Shown piece after piece: positions 23,669 to 36,418 of a DNA stretch of 64,000 nucleotides (positions are counted from its first letter, which is position 1; every line of letters begins with the position of its first letter). The notes under the pieces were generated by a model. The model was not told where the DNA came from. It ran no database searches and saw only the letters and a program-made list of their open reading frames with translations. This DNA comes from Nectonema munidae (lineage: Eukaryota; Nematomorpha; Nectonematoida; Nectonematidae). The position numbers were made by a program, and so were the translations under genes. The stretch covers positions 496,001-560,000 of the forward strand of contig JAUIRK010000908.1 of assembly GCA_030549495.1 (NCBI GenBank), read 5' to 3'.

Positions 23669-26146
23669 ATAATATGAAATCAATCCGTATTCCATCTGTA
23701 TAAATGCTATTAATCAATCATCTTTCTTTCTATTTACAATATTCATTTTACCCTTAGATGCATTTGGTAAGATTTTTGTAATATAATTACGCTTTTTAAA
23801 AATTGATAAGGATTTATACACTAATTTAATTTATGGATTTCTACATTCAACAAAGCCCTGTACAGAAAGTAACATCACAAAAAATAGTACAAAAGTGTCA
23901 TATATCATTTTTCATAATAAATAATAGCTTTCATCTTAATCTACATTTTGAAACAAACATGCTTTTAGCAGGCGTTAACATGTGATTCTCAGGTTCGAAT
24001 TCATAAAAATGCCAAGTCATATTGATCTTTGTGGTCATGTGAGTGGAGCATTGAGTGTACAATCATTTATCCTTCTCATGTGTTCGGTATAGATCTTTTT
24101 TTCTTTACTGAAAATTCTTTCACACTCATGATCTAAGTTTAAATTGGATTTTAATATATTATGATAAATTTATTGTAAACAAAGAGAAAGGAAAATATTT
24201 ACTTTTTTAAATCGAAATTTTACAAAAGTTATCATCCTGAAGTCGAAAATCGCGTTTAAATGTCTAAATCTGTATAATCTCACAAAAATCACGATAGATA
24301 GCATGTATGAAATATTTTAAATAAAATTAAAATCTATCTCCTTTTCAAATTAGAATTAATAAAATTTTTCTTTGACTTTTATTTATAAACGTAACAAATT
24401 GTTTTATCCAAGTTTATTTCGGATGATGCGATGTTATATTATCAATATACTTTCTACAGTACTGAGATATTTCTCCTCCATCTTGACATTTATTTAATAT
24501 TTTATCATAGGCTCAGAAAAAATAACCAAACCACTCTAACTTTAATTGCCATCATATTGGTTTGATAGGATGTTATTCATGCTAAAATCTGATAAAATAT
24601 GCTAAGGAGCGCCTTGATGTTGGAACAACTATTATTAGTGAAAGGTAGTGTTTCTTCCAGTTTAATTGGTTAGTTACAGTTTAGTTACAATTTTAAAAGT
24701 TTAATGAAGGATATTCGAGTCCTTCTTCAAGAGATCAGAAACGTTGCATATCATCTTTTTATGAGTCAATAAACGACTTCAGATTTTCAATGAATGCTTC
24801 AGGTATCATCAGTGCTAAATCTTTTAATGCATTGATCCAAGAAAAACGAGAATCGCGTTTAAAAAAATAAATCTTAAAATGATTTAGAGAGATCGATTTA
24901 AACAGTAAGTCAAGTTGTCTTAAAATATACCTTTGAATAAGACACGAAGTAAAAAATTATTTACCCAAAAAAACCAAAAAATGTTGTTATTCAAAATATA
25001 ATACATAAAATATTCAAAATTTTTACTTTTATAGTTGATGACACAAACCCGTGATTTCGGTGACAGTAAAAATAAGATTTTGTTAAGAGCCAAAAAAATA
25101 TACACACATATAATGTTAATATAAAATATTTAAAATTTTAAGTTTTATATAGTTGTGACAAAAACACAAGATTTAGTCGACAAACTATTAACTGTTTTTT
25201 CAAGAGACGAGAAGAATTTAGAAAAAATATCATTTTATACAAAATGTATTTAAAATGGAAAATTTTACTGATCTCAAAAGAAATAGATTTCGTTGACAAA
25301 ATAAAACTACGTGCGGCAGTCAAAACAAGAGTTTGCTAAGAGCTAAGAAGAATTAAGTGAAAATATAAATTTAATGTAAAAATTATTGAAAATTTTTGGT
25401 CTTAAAGTTGTCTACAAATTCTGGTCTCGGTACTGGCAAAAATCTCCACACTTTACATTGTAAATGAGTGCCAGAGTTTCGATTGGATTATTCTATCTGA
25501 ATAATGGAACATCAATGTAGTTAGAATGCTTGGTACAGGGCAAAGTGTGCCGCGTAAGCATAAAAAGCGCATTTACTTCCTTTTTACTGATATTAAGTCA
25601 TTAGGGAGCGTGGAGAAAAACTTTACTGGATACGACTTTGCCAAAAAATGAATATTTGTTTTAATAAAATTTCAATCATTTTGGGTTTATCTCATTTTAA
25701 GGAAGTTTTTTAGGTAAATTTTTATTCTTACTAATCTTCTTTACCTTTTCTGAGAAAGTTGACTAATTTAAAAATGATGTTTAAGGAAGTTTCAAGGAAG
25801 GTAGAATTTTATTTTTACATAATTTTATTCAGTTGACTAAAACTAGAATTACTGGATTGTTTTAGTTAGGCCCCAATTGCCTAAAAAGAACCAATGTAAG
25901 TATTTTGCTATTTATATTTTTTTAGATTCACTCTTCAAGGTCATTGCTGAATGTTGCCTTGTACACGTGAAAAAATGTAAAATGCCAAGATATCTTCTCA
26001 AACAGTTGAAATATAAGCTGATGTCAATGGTGCTTTGAATAACTTTTTTCTTGAGGACTTTATACTTAAATTTACTACAACTTTAACTCTATACTTTTGT
26101 CATGAAGTGCCAATAGTACAAATTTTCTAAACAGTGTCTGAAGTAG
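23669..26146. other. AT-rich stretch with a degenerate tandem repeat, otherwise no recognised feature
   Basis: Apart from the repeat at 24985-25440 no gene, RNA or element end was recognised. Confidence 0.5.
24985..25440 (+). repeat. Degenerate tandem repeat, about four units of about 125 bp
   Basis: Recurring pattern: AAAATATTCAAAATTTT-like start, TTTATAGTTG or TTAAAGTTG, GACAAAAA, GATTTCGGTGACAG-like, then GTTAAGAGCCAAAA or GCTAAGAGCTAAGAAG. Units start near 24990, 25115, 25235 and 25360. Strongly diverged. Confidence 0.5.
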
Positions 26147-26790
26147 GGTGTCCACCCGGGGATCCTCATCGCCATCCCGGGGAATTTCTGAAATTTTTAC
26201 TCCTCATCCTCGAAACTCATTCCTCGACTCCCCGAGGAGTTTTGAGTTTTTCGATTTGCTTCTGTGCTGAACCCGTTTGATGAAAATTTTTGGCTTATTT
26301 TATAGTTTTAAGTCAAATCAAAATTTAAAATCTACATTTTTTGATGAAACAAAAAAGTTGTATTAAAGCAGAAATAAAATAATGAAAAAAACCTTTTGAC
26401 TTTTATTTGGAAACAAAAAGAAGGCCGGAAGTTTTGGAAAATTTGTTTAAGAATTTTAAAAGCATAAAACCAACATCTGTAGACTCTGAACGAGTGTTTT
26501 TATCAATGAGTTATTTTTCTACAAAAATAGGAAACCAGTTGAACGATGAAACTTTGAACGCCCTAGTATTTCTTAGATATTTTTTCAAAACATGAATATT
26601 TTTTTACATTTTTTAAAAATAATTTTATTCAACTTTTGAACTAATAAAAAACTTTCAGAATACTTTATATTTTTTCATTTTAGAAGAGTTTTTTTATTGT
26701 GAAAAAATCGCTATTTCTTCCCCGGGGAAATATTTCAAAAATTCACTTGGGGTTTAGGAGGATATAAACTGCGAAAAAATTAAAAAAATG
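26147..26790 (+). mobile_element. hAT remnant, internally deleted
   Basis: The left end TAGGGTGTCCACCCGGGGAT is a typical hAT terminus. GGGG/CCCC-rich subterminal strings follow (CATCCCGGGGAATTTC, CTCCCCGAGGAG) and recur in altered form at 26715-26765 (CCCCGGGGAAATATTTC). Between them lies a hAT dimerisation-domain fragment. A clean right terminus was not found. Confidence 0.6.
26395..26595 (+). pseudogene. hAT C-terminal dimerisation domain fragment
   Basis: The frame reads KSIKPTSVDSERVF, then STKIGNQLNDETLNALVFLR and YFFKT before a stop. The pattern PTS-SER-F...TK..N-L-DETL-AL-FLR-YF is the C-terminal hAT family dimerisation domain. Upstream transposase sequence is absent, so only the last domain of roughly 60 residues survives, as in an internally deleted copy. 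Confidence 0.85.
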
Positions 26791-29489
26791 GTCATATCAT
26801 CGCCAAAGTGTGTTTTTATAAACTAATTAAATTTATACGTCACGTATCTCCAGGGATAGATCTAGAAATTATCTTAGAGTGGACTTATCTCAGATATATA
26901 GCAATGGATCATCAATATTTATTCATGATATGACAGTAAAAATCCAATTATATAAGTTCGTTTTTATTTTCACCATATTTATAATAAATTAATAATAAAA
27001 AGTTAAAATCACATTGATCGCATTCCATTATACTGAATTTATTTTTGAAATTTTCTGAAAAAAGCAAAAATTAAATGATTTCAATTTTAAATTAAGTGAT
27101 AAATAGGGAAATAGAGCGAAAAGGTATTCTACTGGAAAATATATTAACTAGACGGTTCTGAAATTTTACAAATTTAGTGGCATAAAAACAATGATGATTT
27201 ACCGATTAAAAAAATTATGTCGATGTTGATCTAATACCTTTAAATTAGGCATCCGATTGACTGTTTTAATGATATGTAACAAAAGATTGAAAAAAACCTA
27301 CCTTGAAAAGGTATTTTCAAAAAAGTGTCTAAAAATATGCTTAAAATTATCAGTATCTAATAAAATGGATCAAAATTATTGGTAAACGCTGAAAAAATTG
27401 GTGAAGCTAGATTTTATCGCTGCATTACGTAAAAGAAATGCTACTTTTTATTGAAAAGTAGCTTGTTGTAGAAAACTTTTCCCAATTGATCTGAAATTTT
27501 GTACATATCTGCTCTAAGACGTCTTTTTTGAGTTTCCCATTTTTAAAATCCTATCTACTAGAAAGCCTCCGATTTTCAGTTTAAAGCAACAAAAAATAAT
27601 TTTGCAAAATTCCAATCTGTCTTGATATTTGGGTGGATCAAATGATGTTGTCCTCAAAACCCACTTCCAAATTTTTCCAGGATCCTTAAGAACGGAACTT
27701 TCTGTGAGCACGTGTAAATGATCTCTACAATAAATAGAAAATATATTTACGAACTTGTTACGCTTAGAAAACAGTTTTCCTTCTTGGTGCTGGAGACCAT
27801 GAAATTTGTTCGAGCATAACTAATATCTAGGTATATGTCCTTAAACATATGTTATAAACGTACACAGAGTCCCCCTTTAAAGCAGCGATTTAGATTAAAT
27901 CCTATTTTTCAAACATTTATTACGTTCCATGGAAAAAAATTCACATTTGATAAAAATTGTATGAGAGCATGCTTTTGATCCTCTACCCCATGGTAAAATA
28001 AGGACTTTTTCCAGCTCAAATATAACAAGATGTTCAAGTACTATTTTGTTATATGCCGTTACTGCTTCTAATTTATTTCTATTGATTTGTTTATTGTTGA
28101 TTATTATTTTAATGTTAGTCAGATATCATTATTGTATATTCTTAAAGTTAAACTTACGAAGATATAAATAAGGTAATACTTATGCAATCCCTTTTTTAGC
28201 CTTATTTTGTTATTTGTTCGTAGAGTTTTAATGAAAAAAAACATAAACGATCGTCGACTAATCCATTTTTTGAGTTTTGAAAACTCATTTATCACAGGTT
28301 TTCATATTCCCAAAAACATTAAGCGGTTAGACACGAGTGAAAACTCTTCATAATTTTAGCAACTATCACCCATTTTATACATGCATTTATCTGTACATGT
28401 TATTTGATGTATACCATTTTTAATTCATTTTGTCCTTTTGCAATTCTATTCTTTTCATATGTGTCGTTTTTATTTAAATTCTCTTTTGACATTTTAATTA
28501 TTACAATTAATTCTTCAATAAATTTTTTTAATTTATTTACTTTTTAATTAAAAAATTTTGCACATTATTTTGCAATAACTTTTTAATTGACTATATATTA
28601 TTTCAAAAAACACATGTGATAAAACACTTAGAATTGCAAAAGGACAAAATAGAATGGCAAAAGAACAAACTATAACTAAAAATGGTATATAAAAAAAGGG
28701 AAACAACATTGTAAAAATATGTTTATTTATAAGAAGATTTCCTCTTTGCTAGATTTAGATGTAAACATATAAATAAATATGAGTACATATTTGGGTGAAA
28801 TTATTTCTTTTTTAAAAAAAGTTTACTTCAATATAATTAATACTAATATCTTTGAGTAATTATATCTTTTTAATGTTTACCTTCCTGTGTAATATTTTAT
28901 CTTCGTGTTAGACAATTGGAAATTGGTGTTTTGCAATTTTGTTAGCAAGCACTATAATGTTATTTTGAAATATAACTTTTCAGAAATTGACATTTTCTTT
29001 GTTGAATCCTGTAATTTAGTTGAAACAAAAACAACTTTATTCCAATATGCTTTCTTTGAGGTAACCAACTATTCATTTCTTTTGAGCTGCAATGAAAAAC
29101 CTTCCATTTTTGAATCAAAATTAACATTATAGTGATATAAGTGAATAATAGGCTATTTTTATTAGGAAAGAATTTTTCCATAAATATAAAAAGAGTGAAA
29201 TTTAAAATTTTTACTAATATAAAAATGAATACTTATGTGCTTATATTCTTAGCATTTAGTTAAAAAAACATTTAAAAAAATAATTAGTTGTGGCCGAAAA
29301 TTTTTAAAACAACGGTATAGCAGTCTGGAAAAAGCACTCATGCTTTTTGTACTTTGTATATTAGTAAATACTATTTCATGATTATCTCCTTTTCCCACAT
29401 ATTCAACCACTAATATATAATTGTCAGGTTTACAGACCGTTATCGTAATACGATCAAAATTTCTTTTTAACGATTTTCAAAAAATTAGA
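26791..29489. other. AT-rich stretch, no recognised feature
   Basis: Short frames at 27514-27711, 28905-29132 and 28960-29181 have no recognisable domains. Nothing else supported. Confidence 0.5.
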
Positions 29490-31372
29490 CTAAACGAGTG
29501 GCTCCCAAACTTTTTTAAACAACCTTAAACACCCCCTTTTTGTTTATTAAAAACTCTAAAATTATTATTATTATTATTATTATATCAAGAATCGGATGGA
29601 TGTTGGTGTTTGATATGCCTTCTTCTTGGAGATAATAGATCCAACTCCAAAGAATCAAAATTAAATTGGTTTTTTTGTGAGTTTCCAAGTTCTTTATGCA
29701 TTGTAATATGTGGAAAATATCATAAAAATTTTCCGTGAAGCGAAGCAAGTGATACGAGATTTATTTCTTTATATCCGCACGACGATTCTTTGACTTCTCA
29801 TTAGTTAAGTTAATTAAGGTAAAAAAACGATGTAGACGTCGCTAGAGCTAAATTTTTTAACAAATGATCTGAACATATCGTAGTGTAGTATAATGTTTGA
29901 AATTTCGGCCTTGAAGTTTTAAATTAAGAAGGTTAATTGCTTCAAAAAAATCTACTTGAAACGTTAATCTATTTTGAAATTTTTTTTTCAATGCTTAAAT
30001 TTTCCTTCTTTTGGTATTGCAAAAAATGCAAAAGGTTCCTATGGACAGCCAGCGAACTTAAGTGTGGAAAAGAGAATATATTTTAATAGTTAAGGTTAGG
30101 AAGTTAGTAGCTTGCAATATAATGCTAGTCTATGTTTAACACAGCAAGTTCCAGTAATTGGTTCATTTTTTAAACTAGTTTCAGAAAACTAGAGTTCTAT
30201 ACAAACATCGCAGAAGCGGTATCAGAGCACACAAAGACCGATTTTTTCCATGAAAAATTGTTTTGAAAAAAGTCTGGGATTATTTAAAACACATTTAAAA
30301 CTTTAAAAAACATTTCTTCTTTTAGGGTTTCATGATCGATAAATCTTGAATAAATTGATCAATTAATAAAAATTAGCAATATCAGTCGTTTTATACATTG
30401 TATTTCAAAAAATAAGATGTTTTAATTTTCTCTAACACTTGCCTTTCTTTTGAAAGATTGTCAATTCTACGTGCTTTCATCACTAATTCAATATCAGCAC
30501 CCAGAAATAAAGATTTGATAAGTGTTTCTCAAATGGAGTACTCTTTTTTTGGCTTTTGCAAAAAGTAATGAAAGTTCATGAGATGCTTCAACTGCTTTGA
30601 ATTCTTTCTGCTGGATAACTACGTAGTTTCTAGCCTTATCAGTTTTAAAATTTGAAGTTTGTTAATAAAATTTTTTTTGACTTGTCTTTCAAAACAGAAT
30701 AATTTGTACTCAGATGTCATTTTGAGCGACTTCGCTTTAAGGCGTTATTACTTAGAAAACTGCATAGCAAATTACACATTGACAAAAGTTTTTTCCTTTT
30801 TTCTCAATATAGGTAATTCCATATTTCACATAATCCTCAAACAAAGTAAAATTAAAATGACTTCAAAATAAAGGTGGCCAAATAAATTTTTATGTTTTAA
30901 GTTATTAAGCTTTTTATCCTTTGGTGATAGACAACGTCGGTGAATATTTCAAGGCGCGGATAAGAGGACCTTTACACTTACATGAATTAGAGTTGTTTCA
31001 AATAAAAAATAATTCGTGGATCAAGCGAGTGAAAAAGGATGGGTCATCCTGGCAGTCTATGCAGCTGAAAAACCCATGACATTTACGAATATAAATAAAA
31101 TATAATAAATGCTACCTTATTTGCGTTACTTATGTAAATAATAATTTATTTAAATCAAAAAAAGTAAATCAAGTTAAAAAAAGTATGTGTATCGACGTAA
31201 AAAAAGATAAATTTAGTACAATAAGTTAAATTTTATGAAAACATTAATTAATTAAAATTAATATAATAATATGAAAAGGATTTATTTAAAAAAATTTTCT
31301 TCGCACAGACGCATCCTTATGGTATTCTGTTAAGCATACATTTAAACCCCCGCCCCCTAGTTTGGGAGGGAA
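29490..31372. mobile_element. Possible hAT element, termini only
   Basis: The left CGAGTGGCTCCCAAACTTTTTT and the right CCCCTAGTTTGGGAGGGAATCACTGG are inverted relatives of the ZBED/hAT terminus CAGTGGTTCCCAAACT. I found no convincing transposase between them and no clear 8-bp duplication, so these may be ends of one decayed copy or of two. An ATT microsatellite (29560-29584) lies just inside the left end. Confidence 0.4.
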
Positions 31373-32477
31373 TCACTGGAGATATTGACAAAGTTTTTTC
31401 GAAAATTAAATTATAACCACTGAAAACACGCAATCACTACTTTGCATAATGACAAATTAAGTGAAAGTGCTCAAAAAGACTAAAAAAGACTTTTGCTTGC
31501 TTTGTGCTAGTAGTAAGTAAATCGCTGCAACTGGTCACTCAGCCTTGAGTAATTAGTACGCTGATTTGACTAACCTTTTGCCTTCTTTTTCAAAGGATTT
31601 ATGTATCATATAAAATTGTTCAAGCTTCAACAGAAACTATCAAATAAGATATCTGTGACCTAGTTGACCCTAATAAAAGAAAAAAAGAGGCTGCTCATTC
31701 AATCAATTTATTTGAGTAGTTACAAAGCGCAGAATGTGGCTGTTTGGGAATAATTATTTTATTTTAAAATATTTAACTTGATTAACTTTGTGGATTAGAT
31801 CGTTTAGAATTCAGTCAAGATGGATTTAAATTCGTTCTAACGAAAGAAAAAGTTATCATTCACTCTCCATTATCTACTCTAATGGAATGGAACTTTATCT
31901 ACTATGGAAAATCCAGACTTCGTTATAAACAGAAAAAAATAGTAAACAAGTAAGCTATACTCATACACAGATACATAGAAATACACGTCACACACACGCG
32001 CGCACACACATACACCGTTTTTTTAAAGATTTTACTTTAAAAAAATAAGAGAAAACTTTAAACATTAATAGAGGATATAGTTGGCCTAAGTAAAGCACAG
32101 ATTCTTGACTAGAAGCTCTCCAGTTAAAGTCTCTTGAATCCATTATTGTTTAAACTTTAAAGTTTTGTACATATTAATTTAGACTTATGGAAAGCATTAT
32201 TTTATTATGGAAAGCGCATACTTTGCCCATATGATTTTACCGACGAAGAAAGTTAAGAAATTTAAAAAATTTGATAGAAATCTTTTTGAATCAGTAAACA
32301 TATTCAGAAGGGTTAAAATCTACTCGTAAATATTTGAAAAAACCCAAGATTAAAACGTAAGAAACGTAGAAACCAAGCATTGTATCAAGAAATCAAGATC
32401 TTGATTTAAAAACCGTGGAATCGTATCCCTGATGATACACACATTTACATATTCAACGCTATATTTGTTTCCTCTCA
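31373..32477. other. AT-rich stretch with a short CA repeat
   Basis: A CACA/CGCG-type dinucleotide tract lies at about 31984-32016. No other feature recognised. Confidence 0.55.
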
Positions 32478-32481
32478 TTAA

Positions 32482-32611
32482 CCCATTAAGCCCCAATGTT
32501 CCCATTTGGGAACATAAGTAATTTCATCTTCGTCTGCCTTTTTCAATGACTTTGAATATAAATCGTCTGCGTTTTTTTAAAATATCGTCTGATTTCTTGG
32601 TACTTAATGAG
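32482..32611. mobile_element. 130-bp TTAA-flanked MITE (piggyBac-type)
   Basis: TTAA at 32478-32481 and 32612-32615. The left end CCCATTAAGCCCC and the right end GGTACTTAATGAG are imperfect inverted repeats. The left subterminal palindrome AATGTTCCCATTTGGGAACAT is present once. TTAA duplication and the CCC start fit piggyBac-type mobilisation. Confidence 0.7.
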
Positions 32612-32615
32612 TTAA

Positions 32616-33832
32616 GTACATTATTTACAGGCAGATTTAAATTGACACTCACACAAACACACACAAAACCCAAACACAGATACACCAACACATTTTTTTA
32701 TCATAATTTGACTATTTTTGATTGCCTTTTTTCATAAATAATTTTAGTTTTTTCTATTTTCTTTAGTGAAAATATTGTGAGTTTTAACCTTGAAAAAGGC
32801 ATCGCCATTACCTCTGTGGAATTTGAAATTAAGGTATTTTATAAATTTTTTAATTTTCTGTTAATAAAATGTCATATCTTTTTAAATTCTTCAAGTAGAA
32901 GGTATAAACGTATTTGTTTGAGACAAATTAGAACCATGAATTTCTCGTTTAACAAAGAACAATATAGGATTAGCAAGAAATCCCTAAAATATAGGATAAA
33001 ACTTTTTTTTCATAAAAAGAAAAAAATATTGAAAAACACGGACAATTAAGGAATTTATTTCATATCGATTGAATTTGTAGAATTTTATTCATCTAAAAAC
33101 TTCTTAGGCGCACTGTTAACTAAATTTTAAACAAGGCTAAGTAATTCTTCCCCAAAATGAAAATACATAGTTATAAAATCTTTCAATAATAAAATAAAAA
33201 TTAATACAACTGAAATATCTCCAAAATAGGCATATAACACACTTTTGGAAAGGGGAATTTTCATTGGGTAGATAAAAATGAAGAGATACAATGGGATCCT
33301 GTTGGTGGGAAATCTTTAAGAGAGAACACTCAGAAACCAGGAACCAGATTCCAAATTCTAATAGTCCTCAGACAAACTTCAGAGATCTTGCAAGAGCACA
33401 TAAGAAGAAAATTTAATTTAGTTAGTAAGTAAATAACTTAAATTAAAAAGGAAAACTTAATAGCATAAAGGAAATGCATAGAACATTTAAAAATATGATA
33501 TGAAATATTATAATGCAAAATATCTTTTTAAAATAGGGTATTTACCACCTAACTTCTGTCGCCCTTTTTTACACCTAGCCATTATATTTGGTGTTTATCT
33601 TCGAGATTTTGATGTTAAGCTTGATATTACTGTAGCTTTTAATATAGGGTTAAAAAAGTTAATAACAAATATAAAAAACAGCCGGTCCGATGCTCGTTTC
33701 TCGCTATTTTTCATTCAATCCTGTTGTTTATTTCGTTTGAAAAACAATCAAAATCTGTCAAAAAGGAGAATCATATAAGTGATTTAAAATAGCTACTCAA
33801 TTGAAAATTGTTTTTTTATCAACTATATTTAT
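32616..33832. other. AT-rich stretch with a partial MITE end
   Basis: At about 33682 AGCCGGTCCGATGCTCGTTT resembles one end of the MITE at 33833. Open frames at 32777-33049 and 33500-33778 have no recognised domain. Confidence 0.5.
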
Positions 33833-33933
33833 AACTAGCCGGTCCCGTGCTCGTTCCATCTTAATTTAACAACCATCTACCAATGATCCTATGTTTCGAA
33901 CGAAGCGAGAAACAAACCCTGGACCGGCTAGTT
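33833..33933. mobile_element. About 100-bp palindromic MITE
   Basis: AACTAGCCGGTCC at 33833-33845 is inverted at 33921-33933 (GGACCGGCTAGTT). The next bases, CGTGCTCGTTCC and GAAGCGAGAAACAAACC, are imperfectly inverted. TATA-rich flanks suggest a TA-type target. Confidence 0.65.
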
Positions 33934-34961
33934 TATATATATTTGCTTTGAAAAAGGAGTTTATACTACGAAACTAGTAATTTTTTAAGTTAAACATTTA
34001 ATAAATGATTGAGATATATTTCCAGGACAGCTAAACTTCATTTTTGTTTGCCCACACAAAGAAGTCCAAAATATATTGCAAATGAGTTTGATATATATTT
34101 CACAGCTTTTTTTAAAGTCTCTTTTTCATTAACGTTTTTCAATGCCATTTTTTGCTTGTTTTCTAATAAAAAAGTTATGAAAAGTTATAACTAAAAAAAT
34201 GTTAATATACATAAAGTATTTCTTACAAAAATAAAAAATATTTATATGAAAAATGTTTCTCTTTCTAATAAAATGCCAAGTTTTTTTTATTTTTTATATT
34301 TGTTAGAAACTTTTTTCACCTTATCTTTCAATGAGCATGCCTGTGAGAAATATATTCAGTGGGAGGGCCAAGGGGGCCAACAGCCCCTCTCTGTTTCCTA
34401 TAGCTTACCCCAGCTTCCCACCCATTTTTCTTTCCAAGATAATGATCACTCCCCCATCTAAGGATCAACACTTTAACTTTACTAAATGTTTCATCCAAAA
34501 TAGACTCATGCGTACAAATTGAGTTTATAACATATATTGTTGTTATATTTATATATATTCGTAGTCATTGTAAAAGCCTGTGCTTATATCAAGGTAAGAA
34601 GAAATCTGAAAAGTGTTTTATCAATAATTTATTTGACAGCTTTTTGTCTTTTCTCTCTTTAAATTAAAGCTTTCATTATATATGGCAAGAGTCAAATTGG
34701 TTCTAGCATGTGAGTATGTGTATTACACTAACTTTATAGCACTGAATTCATTTCTAATAATTATTTTTTGCTAACAGATCAAAATTACTCAACATTAAAG
34801 GAAAAATTATGTGCCTTTTAATGCTTTTTTGTTCGTTATATGAACATAATTAAAAATATAAACAAATAAAATACTTTAACTAAATTAAAATTTTAATATT
34901 ATAAAAATATAATCAATATAATCACCTACCTACTTTCTACTAATCAGATACCTACTTTTCC
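33934..34961. other. AT-rich stretch with one GC-richer island
   Basis: 34357-34460 contains CAGTGGGAGGGCCAAGGGGG and CAACAGCCCCTCTCTG, similar in character to the CAGTGGCGGATGCAAGGGGG MITE at 52466, but with no defined second end. No gene supported. Confidence 0.45.
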
Positions 34962-35240
34962 TTATAGCAATATCTTGATGAATCTTTCTCCATGTTCATC
35001 GCTAACGTCTCCTAGATGATTTATTAGGAAAGAAATCCAAATGTGAGGGAAAAAATGAAATTTACCGAAAGCACGATAGTTTTGAATCATTTCTTCAATC
35101 ATTTCTTTATAGTTTTTATCTAAACGACTTAGTAATTTTGCAAACTCGTCATCAAGCACTAACGTATGGATCTGAGCACCATTCAAAACTTTTGCTCTTT
35201 GCCCCTGATTGAATCTTCCAAACTTGAAAAAATTTGACAT
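34962..35240 (-). pseudogene. Fragment of an uncharacterised repeat-encoded protein (DVSDEHGERF type)
   Basis: The minus frame contains NYKEMIEEMIQNYRAFG, HFFPHIWISF and NHLGDVSDEHGERF. From memory, a protein family repeated many times in arthropod and cnidarian genomes ends with this order (NYKE-V--ML--F--LG, then HFLHSHLDFFPENLGDVSDE and QGERFHQD). Its function is unknown to me; high copy number suggests a transposon-encoded protein. Here the usual HSHLDFFPEN reads HIWISFLIN and the final HQD is lost, so this is a decayed fragment of about 90 residues. No other part of such a gene was recognised nearby. Confidence 0.6.
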
Positions 35241-36115
35241 AACATGTCTGCGATCAAATAATGGAAAGTTTAGACAGTTTAATTTCTAAAAATGAAGTAT
35301 GTAAAGACTACTCATCGAACGAGATTGACTGATGAAAAAAACAATACAAGCTATATAAGCAAAAAAGGAGATATTTTATATGAGAATGATGATATAATAG
35401 AAATGTAAAATAACTCAATTTTATCAAAAAGAAATATACCACCAAGCGTATATTTTCGTTTTTAATCCCGTTTATAAATGATTTTTAGGCTTTACATTAG
35501 GGCCTATTTTTTCAAAATGATAGAAAAATATTTATCATGTAAAAAACTATGAACAAAGTATATATAAAAGTGAATACTCTTCGAAAAGAGAGAAAGGGTG
35601 GATGATGAATTTTGACATTATGATTAAGTCAAGGCAGCTGCTTTTTAATAGGAATATCAAGAATCAGTGTTTGGGTTTGACATGGATGTAGGACAGTTCA
35701 TTTTTAAATTTAAAACTGAGGGGCGATCAGTTCTTGAAATGTTGACTTTATAAAAATGAAATTAGTTATTTTTATACGTATTATTTTTGCGTACACACTA
35801 CACAGTATAATTAGTTATGACTGGAAATTATGAGTTCTCATGTATACGATCAGCATTATGGCGAGTACCTCAAACATTTTGACGGTAGGTTTGAACACAC
35901 AAAGTGGAACTGCTAGGCCTCAATAAGCGAAACCAGTCTTTGACACGGTGTACGTTTGGTGATGATGATCAAATACAAGAGAACTGACAAGTTCGTTATT
36001 TTTGTCTAGATAGTTTTTGAGTGAATGTTAGGATATAAAAGGCTAAATTATAGAAAAAAACATTATTTAAAAAAAGAATAAGAAAAACGATTTATTCTTT
36101 ATAGTAGAAAATAAA
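35241..36115. other. AT-rich stretch, no recognised feature
   Basis: Upstream (minus-strand) side of the DVSDEHGERF fragment. Weak continuation of its frame to about 35290 only. Confidence 0.5.
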
Positions 36116-36418
36116 TTGCCGTTAAGGATGGAGCAGTTAATTGGAAAGAACAATAGTCCGAGGGCGAGACAGTTTAATCAATTGCCGAACAGAATTTTTA
36201 AGATAAATCGTCTCCTTTTTTCAATGGAATTTTGTATACTTAGACCAGATAATTTTCATTTCTTGGTACACGAGAGTGCCACTTATCCTCAAAGGGTTAA
36301 GCGACCGTCTGTCAGACACTTGGCCTATCTTTATCTTTTTCTTAAAAATCTGTGCCAATATTTTTTATTGTACAAATCTATTTTAAGGAAGAAAAGACCT
36401 ATGAACATTTTAACATAA
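36116..36418 (+). other. Open frame of about 100 codons crossing a piggyBac-like end
   Basis: The frame has no recognised domain. At 36270-36300 the sequence GAGTGCCACTTATCCTCAAAGGG followed by TTAA resembles the right end of a TTAA-specific element (reverse complement TTAACCCTTTGAGGATAAG). The likely explanation is a remnant of a mobile element end, not a gene. No matching left end was found. Confidence 0.3.

Noticed and set aside
28905-29181. Overlapping 75- and 73-residue frames on opposite strands
   Set aside because: No domain, low-complexity AT-rich composition, no splice or polyadenylation support.
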